The notes below the pieces were generated by a model. That model made no database searches and was not told the DNA's origin. It saw only the letters and a program-made list of their open reading frames with translations. A DNA stretch of 64,000 nt from NCBI RefSeq assembly GCF_017832975.1, contig NZ_JAFIBI010000001.1:3720001-3784000 (forward strand), written 5' to 3'. Below are positions 1 to 10,063 of this stretch, one piece after another. Numbering within the stretch: position 1 is the stretch's first letter; every line of letters begins with the position of its first letter. Made by a program: the position numbers and the translations under genes. Source of the DNA: Arthrobacter sp. PvP023 (GTDB lineage Bacteria; Actinomycetota; Actinomycetes; Actinomycetales; Micrococcaceae).

Positions 1-1
1 G

Positions 2-259
2 ATCCCCAACGCCGCCTACCGCCCCTCGGACCCCGGAGCGCCGCTGTGCCGGCCCGGGCGGAACCTGATAAGGATCGACGTCGGAACCGGAGTCTGCGTC
101 TCAAGCCGCTCGCTGGAGAATGAATCGAGGGGTTCCGGCCACTGGCTCCGGATCCTGGCAGTTGACGACTACATGCTCGATGATCTGTTCGTGGCCGAAT
201 CCATGAACTTGACCGACGTCCGCCGCCACATCACCTGGGACATCTCCCGAGGCGTGTGA
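2..259 (+). CDS. C-terminal part of an unidentified protein
   Basis: The first bases form an open frame of 85 codons ending in TGA at 257-259, with its beginning cut off by the window edge. The visible end reads RNLIRIDVGTG in the middle and closes with HITWDISRGV. It is rich in charged residues and has no membrane segment. I do not recognise the family and assign no function. Codon use is typical of the region (GC-rich third positions), which supports a real gene. The gap to the following acetyltransferase is 36 bases, so the two could be co-transcribed. Confidence 0.55.
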   Translation: MPNAAYRPSDPGAPLCRPGRNLIRIDVGTGVCVSSRSLENESRGSGHWLRILAVDDYMLDDLFVAESMNLTDVRRHITWDISRGV

Positions 260-295
260 CTGGCAGCCCAACGGTGCTCCGGTTAGGCTTCGCTG

Positions 296-940
296 ATGAC
301 TGAGCCTGCCTCCTACTGGCCCCCGTTCGCCCTCACGCTGGCCACGCCCCGCCTCACCCTCCGTCCCATCCGCGACGAAGAGATTCCGGCGGCGGTGCAG
401 GCGGCCCTGAGCGGCGTCCACGAACCCGGCCAGAGCCCTTTCAGCCGGCCCTGGGCAGAGTCCCCGGCAGAGGAGCTCGGACCCAATATGGCGCAGTGGT
501 ACTGGCGGTGCCGGGGGAACATGTCGCCACAGGAGTGGACTCTTCTTCTCGGCATCTGGCACGACGGCGGGTTCATCGGCTGCCAGGACATCGAGGCCAG
601 GGATTTCGCGACGCTCAGGACGGTCTCCACCGGTTCCTGGCTCACGAAATCGGCACAGGGCAAGGGCTTTGGCAAGGAGATGCGGGCCGCCGTCGTCAGC
701 TATGCCTTCGACCACCTGAAAGCGGAAGTGGCCGAATCCGAGGCTGCGGCGTGGAATGAGAAGTCCCTCGGGGTCTCCCGCGCCCTCGGTTACGAGCTGA
801 ACGGCGTCACCCGGGCCTCGTGGGGCGGCAAGATGGAGGACGTCCAGAAGGTCCGAGTCACCCCGGCCACCTTCAAACGCCCCGACTGGACGCTGAAGGT
901 GGAGGGCCACGGACCCACGGCCAAGTTCCTGGGAATCTAG
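296..940 (+). CDS. GNAT-family N-acetyltransferase (RimJ/RimL type)
   Basis: A 214-residue protein with the layout of RimJ/RimL-like acetyltransferases, which move an acetyl group from acetyl-CoA to an amine. It opens with the strand typical of this subgroup (TPRLTLRPIRDEEI, about residues 17-30). The acetyl-CoA-binding turn appears as QGKGFGKEMR (about 120-130), preceded by a beta-strand with GSWL, and is followed by the conserved NEKSLGVSRALGY helix. The substrate cannot be read from sequence; protein N-termini, ribosomal proteins and small amines are all possible. The ATG at 296 is the first start in the frame and has only a weak AGG upstream. It is followed by a gene on the opposite strand. 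Confidence 0.85.
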   Translation: MTEPASYWPPFALTLATPRLTLRPIRDEEIPAAVQAALSGVHEPGQSPFSRPWAESPAEELGPNMAQWYWRCRGNMSPQEWTLLLGIWHDGGFIGCQDIEARDFATLRTVSTGSWLTKSAQGKGFGKEMRAAVVSYAFDHLKAEVAESEAAAWNEKSLGVSRALGYELNGVTRASWGGKMEDVQKVRVTPATFKRPDWTLKVEGHGPTAKFLGI

Positions 941-994
941 CGGTTCGCGGGTGCGCCGGTCAGGAAGGGTGACCGGCGCACCCAACTGGGAGGC

Positions 995-2437
995 CTAGAT
1001 TTCCGCCCCCTCCAACAGTTCCGTGACGAGGGCCGCGATCGGCGAGCGCTCGGACCGGGTGAGGGTGATGTGCCCGAAGAGCGGGTGTCCCTTGAGGGTT
1101 TCGACGACGGCGGCCACGCCGTCGTGCCGGCCGACCCGCAGGTTATCACGCTGGGCGACGTCGTGGGTCAGGACGATCTTCGAGTTCTGGCCAATCCGGC
1201 TCATCACCGTCAGGAGCACGTTCTTCTCCAGGGACTGTGCTTCATCGACGATCACGAACGCGTCATGGAGCGAGCGGCCGCGGATGTGGGTCAGGGGCAT
1301 GACTTCCAGCATGCCGCGATCCATGACTTCCTCGACGACTTCCTGGCTGACCAGGGCACCGAGGGTGTCAAAGACGGCCTGCGCCCACGGGTTCATCTTC
1401 TCCGATTCGGAACCGGGCAGGTAGCCGAGCTCCTGGCCGCCCACCGCGTAGAGCGGCCGGAAAACGATCACCTTGCGGTGTTCGCGGCGTTCCAGCACGG
1501 CTTCGAGGCCCGCGCACAGTGCCAGCGCCGACTTTCCGGTGCCGGCACGGCCGCCGATCGACACGATGCCCACGGACGGATCCATCAGCATGTCGATGGC
1601 CAGCCGCTGCTCCGCGGAACGTCCGTGCAATCCGAAGACGTCGCGGTCGCCCTTCACCAGCCGGACCTGCTTGTCGGCGCCCACCCGCCCCAGTGCTGAG
1701 CCCCGGTTGGAGAGCAGCACCAGTCCGGTGTTGACGGGCATCTCTGCCGCGGCCGGGATAAAGACGGGCTCGTGGCCGTAGAGCGTGGCGACGTCCTCCT
1801 CGCTGGCTTCCACCTCCGCCATCCCGGTCCAGCCGGAATCCTTCACCAGTTCGTTGCGGTACTCGTCTGCCAGCAGCCCCATGGCTGAGGCCTTGACGCG
1901 CATTGGCAGGTCCTTGGAGACCACAGTGACGTTGCGGCCTTCGTTGGCGAGGTTCTTCGCGACGGCGAGGATGCGGCTGTCGTTGTCCCCTCCGCGGAAT
2001 CCCATGGGGAGGACCTCGGTGGAGATGTGGTTCATCTCCACCATGAGGGTGCCCCCGTCGTCACCCAGCGGGATCGGGCGGTCGAGTCCGCCGTGCTGGA
2101 CGCGGAGGTCGTCCAGGAGCCGGAGCGCCTTGCGGGCGAAGTATCCCAGTTCGGGGTCGTGCCTCTTGCCCTCTAGTTCCGTGATGACCACGATCGGCAC
2201 AATGACTTCATGCTCCGCGAACCGCAGCAGGGCGCGGGGGTCCGAGAGCAAGACCGAGGTGTCGATGACAAAGCTCCACAGGGTGTCATCTGTCGCGGCA
2301 CTTTCGCCGGATACAGCAAGACCGGCCGCAGCGTCATATGTGGCCGCACCGGTCTGTGAGGTTGCTCGCTTGGCGCGAGAGGTAGCTTTCTCTCCCTGGT
2401 CGGAAATGACGTCGGGCAGTTGTTCAGAAATAGCCAC
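995..2437 (-). CDS. phoH2: PIN-PhoH ATPase (PhoH2-type RNA helicase/nuclease)
   Basis: A 480-residue two-domain protein. Residues about 55-180 form a PIN nuclease domain with the expected acidic residues (D59 in VIDTS, E88 in ITELEG, D151/D153 in GGDND, D175 in SKD). Residues about 265-480 form the PhoH ATPase with Walker [10 protein letters not shown] (295-303) and Walker B VIVDEAQ (395-401). Mycobacterial PhoH2 of this architecture is described as an RNA helicase with sequence-specific RNase activity. I chose the GTG at 2437 because GGAG lies seven bases upstream and a -10-like TATAGA sits 34 bases upstream. An in-frame ATG at 2521 would add 28 low-complexity residues and would lie upstream of that promoter. 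In Mycobacterium this gene lies in the same neighbourhood as greA, mca and hemolysin III. Confidence 0.9.
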   Translation of the reverse strand: MAISEQLPDVISDQGEKATSRAKRATSQTGAATYDAAAGLAVSGESAATDDTLWSFVIDTSVLLSDPRALLRFAEHEVIVPIVVITELEGKRHDPELGYFARKALRLLDDLRVQHGGLDRPIPLGDDGGTLMVEMNHISTEVLPMGFRGGDNDSRILAVAKNLANEGRNVTVVSKDLPMRVKASAMGLLADEYRNELVKDSGWTGMAEVEASEEDVATLYGHEPVFIPAAAEMPVNTGLVLLSNRGSALGRVGADKQVRLVKGDRDVFGLHGRSAEQRLAIDMLMDPSVGIVSIGGRAGTGKSALALCAGLEAVLERREHRKVIVFRPLYAVGGQELGYLPGSESEKMNPWAQAVFDTLGALVSQEVVEEVMDRGMLEVMPLTHIRGRSLHDAFVIVDEAQSLEKNVLLTVMSRIGQNSKIVLTHDVAQRDNLRVGRHDGVAAVVETLKGHPLFGHITLTRSERSPIAALVTELLEGAEI

Positions 2438-2470
2438 ATCGACTCCAGCCCCGGGGCGCACGCCCGGATA

Positions 2471-2513
2471 TCTATAGGTGAGGCGGATCGGCCACGAGGC
2501 CGGTTCCGGCCTC
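2471..2513 (-). promoter_or_regulatory. Putative phoH promoter with inverted repeat
   Basis: On the minus strand TATAGA (2471-2476) could serve as a -10 element, predicting a transcript start near 2464 and a leader of about 27 bases before the GTG. Just upstream lies a perfect inverted repeat, GAGGCCGG-TT-CCGGCCTC (2496-2513), positioned over the expected -35 region, where a regulator could bind. No clear -35 hexamer is visible. The 301-base stretch 2438-2738 holds no gene that I can support. Confidence 0.35.
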
Positions 2514-2738
2514 CCATACATCCGGTGCGAAAATCCGCTCCATGTACTGGCCTCCCCGCTTAGCCGGCAGTGTGCCTGCTAATGAGATCAACGTAATTCC
2601 CCGCGGGTTTGTTTCCCAAACCATTTCCCGGCGATTCTTGTTGCGAACACGTGAACTCCGCGTGAACCGGCCGGGAGCCGGGCGCCTGCCGGGCGCGCAT
2701 GTGCACCGGTTGCCGGGAACGGGCAGCGGCGGCAGTTG

Positions 2739-3512
2739 TCAGGAGCCGAAGCGACGCTGCCGGCCTGCGTAGTCGCGTAATGCCCGCAGGAAGTCCACTT
2801 TACGGAATGCGGGCCAGAGCGCCTCGCAGAAGTAGAACTCGCTGTAGGCGCTCTGCCACATCAGGAAACCGGACAGCCGCTGCTCCCCGGAAGTGCGGAT
2901 CACCAGGTCCGGGTCCGGCTGACCGCGAGTGTAAAGAAAGCGTGAGATGTCGTCGACGCTGAGTTCATCCGCGAGCTTGCCGATGTCTTTGCCGCGGGCC
3001 ACTGCGTCATGGAGGAGCTCCCGGACGGCGTCCACGATTTCGCGACGGCCTCCGTAGCCCACGGCGACGTTGACGTGGAGTTTTTCGTGTGCCGGTGTCC
3101 GCGCCGTGAGCTTGTTGAGGCGCTCGGCGAGGTAATCGGGAAGCAGCTCCGGCGCCCCCATGGCGTGCACGGAGATGTCTGCGTCCTCGTCCAGCCGGTC
3201 AAGCGTGTTGGCAATGATCCCCATCAGCAGGTCCAGCTCCTCACCGGATCGGCTCATGTTGTCGGTGGAGAGCATGTACAGCGTGACTACTTTGATCCCG
3301 AGTTCCTGGCACCAGCCGAGGAACTCATGGATTTTGTCGGCACCGGCCTGGTGGCCCTGGCTGGTGGGTGCGTTGAACTGCTTGGCCCAGCGACGGTTGC
3401 CGTCCACCATGACACCGATGTGTTTGGGGATGCGGTCCTTGTCCAGCGATCGCAAAAGCTTGCGTTCATAGAAGCCATAGAGGATCCCGGGCAACTCCAT
3501 CCGGAGACTCAC
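2739..3512 (-). CDS. uppS: cis-prenyltransferase (isoprenyl/undecaprenyl diphosphate synthase family)
   Basis: A 257-residue soluble enzyme that condenses isopentenyl diphosphate onto an allylic diphosphate with Z geometry. The catalytic signature VDGNRRWAK is at residues 36-44 with D37 as the Mg-binding aspartate. The C-terminal signature with RTSGEQRLSGF and the YSEFYF segment is intact. Length fits the family. Two such enzymes are usual in these bacteria. The position next to a hemolysin III gene matches the mycobacterial short-chain Z-farnesyl diphosphate synthase (Rv1086 locus) rather than the long-chain synthase, so the product may be C15; this is inferred from context only. The start is GTG at 3512, with AAGGAAG six bases upstream. 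Confidence 0.9.
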   Translation of the reverse strand: MSLRMELPGILYGFYERKLLRSLDKDRIPKHIGVMVDGNRRWAKQFNAPTSQGHQAGADKIHEFLGWCQELGIKVVTLYMLSTDNMSRSGEELDLLMGIIANTLDRLDEDADISVHAMGAPELLPDYLAERLNKLTARTPAHEKLHVNVAVGYGGRREIVDAVRELLHDAVARGKDIGKLADELSVDDISRFLYTRGQPDPDLVIRTSGEQRLSGFLMWQSAYSEFYFCEALWPAFRKVDFLRALRDYAGRQRRFGS

Positions 3513-3608
3513 CTGACTTCCTTGATGTATGACGGCAGTGCATTCCTAGGCTACCCGCCCGCAACGGGGGCAGGGTGCAACAGGCCTTCGCAATTCAGCG
3601 CTAGCATT

Positions 3609-3624
3609 GTTACTCACGGGTAAC
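3609..3624. promoter_or_regulatory. Candidate operator GTTAC-N6-GTAAC
   Basis: In the 140-base divergent region between the cis-prenyltransferase and hemolysin III genes there is an interrupted palindrome with arms GTTAC and GTAAC. It lies 28 bases before the hemolysin III ATG. Its spacing resembles operators of TetR-family regulators. No cognate regulator is encoded in the window, so the assignment is only a shape match. Confidence 0.3.
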
Positions 3625-3652
3625 TTACTGGAACGTAGTTTATTCTTGAGCC

Positions 3653-4384
3653 ATGGAAAGCAAATCTCCCCAACCGGGCGCGGGAGCGGGCCGCGGCCGG
3701 AAATCAGGCCCGATGGACGATGCTGCAGTCCGCATCGCGGAGCTGCTGACGATCAAACCCAAGTGGCGTGGGTGGATCCATACCGTGACGGCGCCGCTTG
3801 CTTTCGCCGCGGGGCTGGTCCTGATCCTGTTGGCACCCACCACCGACCTGAAAATCGCTTCCGCCGTCTACGCAGTGACAGGGGTGCTGCTGTTCGGAAT
3901 CAGCGCCGTGTACCACCGCGGGAACTGGTCCCCCGGCGTCAAGATCGTCCTGAAGCGCCTCGACCACACCAATATCATGCTGGTGATCGCCGGCAGCTAC
4001 ACACCGTTGGCCTGGGCCCTGCTGGAACGGCCCAAGGCAGTGGTGCTGCTGTGGGTCATCTGGTCCGGCGCCATTCTGGGCGTGCTGTTCCGGCTGCTCT
4101 GGACCCACGCGCCACGCTGGCTCTATGTGCCTATCTACATTGCCCTGGGTTGCGGTTCCCTGTTCTACCTGCCGGACTTTTTTGCGGCCAGCATTGCTTC
4201 CGCCGTGCTGATCTGCGTTGGCGGCGCCCTGTACATCGCCGGCGCCGTGTTCTACGCGCTCAAGAAGCCGAACTTCAGCTACGAACATTTTGGCTTCCAT
4301 GAGCTCTTCCACGCATTTACCGTGTTCGCTTTTGCCGCGCACTTCATCGCCATAGCCGTAGCGGTCCTCGGCAGGCCGGCTTAA
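3653..4384 (+). CDS. trhA: Hemolysin III / PAQR-family membrane protein
   Basis: A 243-residue integral membrane protein with about seven hydrophobic segments, matching the bacterial hemolysin III (YqfA/TrhA) branch of the PAQR superfamily. Family hallmarks seen are the SAVYHRG segment near residue 83, the DHTNI-M-AGSYTPL stretch near 105, and the C-terminal HELFHAFTVFAFAAHF segment, whose histidines are the presumed metal ligands. In E. coli the homologue affects membrane energetics; in this lineage the role is unknown. The first 35 residues are a hydrophilic cytoplasmic tail rich in Gly and Arg. The stop codon overlaps that of the convergent HAD gene by four bases. Confidence 0.85.
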   Translation: MESKSPQPGAGAGRGRKSGPMDDAAVRIAELLTIKPKWRGWIHTVTAPLAFAAGLVLILLAPTTDLKIASAVYAVTGVLLFGISAVYHRGNWSPGVKIVLKRLDHTNIMLVIAGSYTPLAWALLERPKAVVLLWVIWSGAILGVLFRLLWTHAPRWLYVPIYIALGCGSLFYLPDFFAASIASAVLICVGGALYIAGAVFYALKKPNFSYEHFGFHELFHAFTVFAFAAHFIAIAVAVLGRPA

Positions 4385-5111
4385 CGCCAGCGGGCAGAAC
4401 CAGCGGCAGGCCTTTCCTGGCGTATGCGCGGAGCGGCAATAAGGTCCTGAAGCTCCCTCATGTGCTGGAATACCGTGGTTCCCGGGCCCGCCAGCTTCGC
4501 AGCCGGCGTCACTCCCCCGCTAAAGGCGAAGACGTGCATTCCTGCCGCGCGGGCCGCCTGGACTCCGTACACGCTGTCCTCTACCACTGCACAGGCAGCC
4601 GGATCCACACTGAGCGTTCCGGCGGCATGGAGGAACAGGTCCGGGACAGGCTTGCCCCGGGCCACCTCCGAGGCACTGAAGACCCGTCCTTCAAACAGCG
4701 GCAGCAGCCCCGTCTGCCCGAGCGTCCGCCGCATCTTGGCGTGCGTGCCGCTGGATGCCACGCAGTGCGGGAGGTCCAGCCGGGCCAACGCCTCCACGAT
4801 GCCGTCCACGGCCGCCAAGTCCCGTTCGAAGGCATCGCGGTACCACTGTTCGTACTTCTCTTCCCAGTCCTTATCCATTTTGACGCCCAGGTGCCGCTCC
4901 GTCTCGGCCACGAAGTGCGATTCGGACCTGCCCACGAAGCGTTCCACGATCTCGTCGAGGCCCAGCTCCCAGCCGAGGTCCGCGAGCACTCGCTGGTCCA
5001 CCCTGATGGCAATGGACTCGGAATCGACAAGGACGCCGTCGCAGTCGAATATCACCAGTTCAAAGCGGCCCGGGTACCGCGGAACACCTGACTCCGGATG
5101 CGGCAAAGACG

Positions 5112-5115
<4 letters not shown>
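4381..5115 (-). CDS. HAD-superfamily hydrolase (beta-phosphoglucomutase-like)
   Basis: A 244-residue phosphatase or phosphomutase. Motif I FDCDGVLVDS is at about residues 23-32 with nucleophile D24 and acid/base D26; motif II is in CVASSGT; motif III is the lysine in ARGKPVPDLF; motif IV is AVVEDSVYGV. A helical cap follows motif I, as in subfamily IA (beta-phosphoglucomutase, phosphoglycolate phosphatase), and the substrate cannot be fixed. The ATG at 5115 overlaps the stop of the upstream DUF255 gene as ATGA, so translation is probably coupled. A start further upstream is open but would lie inside that gene. Its stop also overlaps the convergent hemolysin III gene. Confidence 0.87.
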
Positions 5116-7368
<2,253 letters not shown>

Positions 7369-7391
<23 letters not shown>

Positions 7392-7752
7392 CACCGTTGT
7401 GTTCCGTCCGGAGATCGGCGCCGCCCTGGCGGCCGCCGCGCGTGTCAGGCCCATGCGTGCCGGAATCCTCTGCGTCCGGAGCCTGCGCGACCGGCGCGCC
7501 GGTTCCAGGCATAGCCCCGTTCCCGGCAGCAAGTGCGGCCAGTCGCTCTTCCTCCACCTGGGCCCGGTAGCGGACCCTGCGGATGCGCCGGACCATGTCC
7601 ACGATCAGCAGGGTGGTGGCCAGCACGAAGAACGCGGTCATGATGAAGCCCCACATGCCCGGAGTCACCTGGTCTTCGGAGAGGCCCGGGCGCAGGGACG
7701 GCGTGGGGCTGGGTGCCGGGGTCGTCGCGAGGGCAATGAGCAAGTGATGCAC
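7369..7752 (-). CDS. Small single-pass membrane protein of the mca locus, function unknown
   Basis: A 127-residue protein. After a short Pro/Thr/Ser-rich lead (TPAPSPTPSLRPGL) there is one hydrophobic segment, about residues 33-52 (MWGFIMTAFFVLATTLLIVD). A basic stretch RRIRRVRYRAQVEEERL follows, then an Ala/Gly-rich hydrophilic tail. The positive charges after the segment predict a cytoplasmic C-terminus. The reading is supported by its place between mca and the DUF255 gene, the same order as Rv1082-Rv1083-Rv1084 in M. tuberculosis. I do not know its function; a membrane anchor or partner for one of its neighbours is a guess. Confidence 0.7.
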
Positions 7753-7818
7753 GGTTAAACCTTCTGTGGAGCGTTTTGAGGGCCCTGACTTCTACAGGAC
7801 ATAGAAATGAGCCTGGCT

Positions 7819-8724
7819 CTATCTTAGCCCGGCGAAGAGATCCTTTTCCGGCAGCTCCACCGGCACCCGCGTCTGGATCAGGCTGTAGTCTTCCCAGGGC
7901 CAGGCGCGGCGCTGCATGTCCGGAGACACCGCAAAGAAGAAGCCCAAAGGATCCACCTGGGTGCGGTGGGCGCGGAGCGCATCGTCCCTGGCTTCGAAAT
8001 AGTCCCCGCACTCAATCTGGGTGGTGGTGGGGTGGGTCGGGGGCGGCGGTGTGTGGCCTTCGGCGTCAGCCTCGAGCCAGGCTGCCAGCCGTTCGGCGTA
8101 GGGCGACTGCAGGCCTGCCTCTTCAAGCGCAAAGTGCAGTGCGCGGAACCGGTCAGGGCTGAAGGCACGGTCGTAGTACAGTTTGCCGGGCGCCCAGGGT
8201 TCGCCGGTCCCCTGGTACCGTTCCGGATCGCCGGCGGCTTCGAAGGCCTCCACGGCCACGCGGTGGGCCATGATGTGGTCAGGATGCGGATAGCCGCCGT
8301 TCTCGTCGTAGCTCAGGATCACGTGCGGCTTGAAGTCGCGCACCAGCCGGACCAGCGGAGCCGCGGCCACCTCCAGCGGCTGGAGGGCGAAGGAGCCCGG
8401 CGGCAGGGGCGGCAGCGGGTCCCCTTCAGGCAGTCCTGAGTCCACGAAGCCCAGCCAGCGCTGGCGGATTCCCAGCACCCGGGCGGCGTTGTCCATTTCG
8501 ACGCGGCGGGCGCCGGCCATGTCACGCTTGGGGTGTGGGTCGTGCTCCATGGCGGGGTTCTGGATGTCGCCCCGCGACCCGTCGGTGCAAGTGGCCACCA
8601 TGACGTCAACACCGGCCGCTGCGTACATCGCCATGGTGGCTGCACCCTTGCTCGACTCGTCGTCAGGGTGAGCGTGGACTGCCAGCAGGCGGAGCGGTTT
8701 TGACTGGCTTGCAGACGCTGTCAT
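7819..8724 (-). CDS. mca: Mycothiol S-conjugate amidase Mca
   Basis: A 301-residue zinc amidase of the LmbE/MshB (PIG-L) family. It cleaves mycothiol S-conjugates into glucosaminyl-inositol and an acetylcysteine conjugate (mercapturate) that is exported. The zinc motif HAHPDDE is at residues 17-23, the second ligand motif is in YPHPDHIMAHR, and the family stretch TCTDGSRGD is present. Mca is distinguished from MshB by length and by the C-terminal region containing DPLGFFFAVS and the WEDY segment. The start is the ATG at 8724, preceded by AAGTGAG; an upstream in-frame extension of 27 residues lacks support. It probably begins an operon with the small membrane protein, DUF255 and HAD genes. Confidence 0.92.
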   Translation of the reverse strand: MTASASQSKPLRLLAVHAHPDDESSKGAATMAMYAAAGVDVMVATCTDGSRGDIQNPAMEHDPHPKRDMAGARRVEMDNAARVLGIRQRWLGFVDSGLPEGDPLPPLPPGSFALQPLEVAAAPLVRLVRDFKPHVILSYDENGGYPHPDHIMAHRVAVEAFEAAGDPERYQGTGEPWAPGKLYYDRAFSPDRFRALHFALEEAGLQSPYAERLAAWLEADAEGHTPPPPTHPTTTQIECGDYFEARDDALRAHRTQVDPLGFFFAVSPDMQRRAWPWEDYSLIQTRVPVELPEKDLFAGLR

Positions 8725-8807
8725 CTGAAACGGCTCACTTTCTTCGAATTTTGGAGTTGCGGGTTCACGGCGGCACGGACGCGGAATTATCCCGTTCGGA
8801 TCCACAC

Positions 8808-8822
8808 TAAACTGGAACGGTG
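8808..8822 (+). promoter_or_regulatory. Putative -10 box giving a leaderless DUF4307 transcript
   Basis: TAAACT at 8808-8813 is followed by six bases and then the GTG start at 8820. A transcript starting seven bases after the -10 would begin at the start codon itself. Leaderless mRNAs are common in actinobacteria. A weak GGAA four bases before the GTG is the only ribosome-binding candidate. Confidence 0.35.
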
Positions 8823-9278
8823 ACTTCCGAGGATCAGCCGGCTACTTCGGCACCGGCAACTACCACCCTAGCCAATCGTTACGGGGGCCAAAAGCGTGCC
8901 CTCTCGGGTAAGGCCAAGCGCAACATCGGAATCGCTGCGCTGGTCGCCGGGATCGGCTTCATGGCGTGGATCTCCACCTCCCTGAACACTGAGACGGTGT
9001 CATTCAAGGACATCGGCTACAGCACTACGGACGCCACCCAGGCGGAGATCGATTTCCAGGTCACCAAGGAGCCCGGAACCGCCGCCAAATGCGCGGTCAA
9101 GGCGCTGGATGCCAAGTTCGCGGTGGTCGGCTGGAAAGTGGTTGATATCGGGCCTAACCCGGCGGACGCCACGGCTGACGGCGGACGCACCACGGTGCAC
9201 CGCGCAGTGGTGCGCACGGAGTCACTGTCAGTTTCCGGCGTGGTGGACAGCTGCTGGATCCCCGACGGAAACAAGTAG
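8820..9278 (+). CDS. DUF4307 membrane protein
   Basis: A 152-residue protein with a hydrophilic N-terminus, one transmembrane segment (about 35-52, NIGIAALVAGIGFMAWIS) and a C-terminal extracytoplasmic domain of about 95 residues. That domain has two cysteines (in KCAVKALD and SCWIPD) that could form a disulfide. The arrangement and the CAVKALD/WKVVDIGP region match DUF4307 (mycobacterial Rv1081c). Function unknown. It lies between mca and greA, as in mycobacteria. The start is GTG at 8820, possibly on a leaderless mRNA, and a hairpin terminator follows. Confidence 0.82.
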   Translation: MTSEDQPATSAPATTTLANRYGGQKRALSGKAKRNIGIAALVAGIGFMAWISTSLNTETVSFKDIGYSTTDATQAEIDFQVTKEPGTAAKCAVKALDAKFAVVGWKVVDIGPNPADATADGGRTTVHRAVVRTESLSVSGVVDSCWIPDGNK

Positions 9279-9304
9279 CAGGCCGTAGTTTTGCCGGCGC
9301 TTTC

Positions 9305-9340
9305 GCCTGCGGCCTGTGACCCACGCCGCAGGCCTTCTTT
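9305..9340 (+). terminator. Intrinsic terminator after the DUF4307 gene
   Basis: GCCTGCGGC (9305-9313) pairs perfectly with GCCGCAGGC (9325-9333) across an 11-base loop, followed by CTTCTTT. It stands 27 bases after the DUF4307 stop and just before the putative greA promoter. Confidence 0.7.
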
Positions 9341-9360
9341 GGTTTGTCCAGCGCATTGAC

Positions 9361-9480
9361 TACAATGGATCAATACCTTCTACCCCGCTGAGCTGGTTGC
9401 TGAGTTCCATGAGTGGCCACCATGGCGGGGTTTTACTTGTTTGACCACAAACTTGTTTGACCACGAAAAAGGAGAAGTCC
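9361..9480 (+). promoter_or_regulatory. greA promoter and structured leader
   Basis: TACAAT (9361-9366) is a good -10 box, though the -35 at about 9338-9343 (TTTGGT) is poor. The leader of roughly 107 bases contains ACCCCGC (9382-9388) complementary to GCGGGGT (9425-9431), followed by TTTT, which resembles an attenuator. Inside the loop is the palindrome GTGGCCAC. Downstream a 14-base direct repeat, ACTTGTTTGACCAC, occurs at 9435-9448 and 9451-9464. An AAGGAG ribosome site precedes the GTG start. Confidence 0.45.
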
Positions 9481-9975
9481 GTGTCTACCACCAACAGCGC
9501 AACTGCGGCTTGGCTTACCCAGGAAGCTTTTGACCGCCTGAAGGCAGAGCTGGACCACCTCTCCGGCGCCGGCCGGGCGGAAATCGTCCAGAAAATCGAA
9601 GCTGCCCGCCAGGAAGGCGACCTCAAGGAAAACGGCGGTTACCACGCCGCCAAGGAGGAGCAGGGCAAGATCGAGGCCCGCATCCGCCAGCTCACCGTGT
9701 TGCTTCGCGACGCCCACGTGGGCGAGTCCCCGGCCGACGACGGAATTGTGGAGCCCGGGATGATCGTTGTCGCCAGGATCGCCGGCGACGAGGAGACCTT
9801 CCTGCTCGGATCCCGCGAGATCGCCGGGGATTCGGACCTTGACGTCTTCAGCGAAAAGTCCCCGCTTGGCTCTGCGATTGTGGGCCACAAGGAGGGCGAC
9901 AAGCTCAGCTACACCGCCCCGAACGGCAAGGACATCACGGTGGAGATCCTTTCCGCCAAGCCGTACGCAGGCTAG
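9481..9975 (+). CDS. greA: Transcription elongation factor GreA
   Basis: A 164-residue protein that enters the RNA polymerase secondary channel and stimulates cleavage of backtracked RNA. The N-terminal coiled coil (about 10-80) holds the acidic tip segment around EGDLKENGGYHAAKEEQG. The C-terminal FKBP-like domain ends with SPLGSAIVGHKEGD and a beta-strand hairpin, as in the family. Length is normal. I chose GTG at 9481 because AAGGAG precedes it at ideal spacing; an upstream in-frame TTG at 9457 lacks this. The gene appears monocistronic, between terminators. Confidence 0.95.
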   Translation: MSTTNSATAAWLTQEAFDRLKAELDHLSGAGRAEIVQKIEAARQEGDLKENGGYHAAKEEQGKIEARIRQLTVLLRDAHVGESPADDGIVEPGMIVVARIAGDEETFLLGSREIAGDSDLDVFSEKSPLGSAIVGHKEGDKLSYTAPNGKDITVEILSAKPYAG

Positions 9976-10002
9976 GAGCGCAGCTCCGGGACTACTACAA
10001 AC

Positions 10003-10062
10003 CCTTAACGCACGACGCCGGCCCTCCCCTTCCGCGGGGACGGCCGGCGTCGTGCGTTAAGG
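10003..10062. terminator. Perfect 21-bp hairpin between convergent greA and rhomboid genes
   Basis: Bases 10003-10023 and 10042-10062 form a perfect 21-bp inverted repeat around an 18-base loop. The right arm ends one base before the rhomboid stop codon. It is presumably a bidirectional terminator, but neither strand shows a long T run. The arm contains TTAACGCACGAC, a 12-mer related to two copies downstream of the Bax-inhibitor gene (18274-18297). Confidence 0.75.
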
Positions 10063-10063
10063 C

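Noticed and set aside
101..985. A 294-codon minus-strand frame over the acetyltransferase gene
   Set aside because: The plus-strand acetyltransferase has clear GNAT motifs, while this frame has none.
9382..9434. Riboswitch upstream of greA
   Set aside because: There is a stem with a T tail, but nothing resembles a known aptamer class. I report it only as a structured leader.
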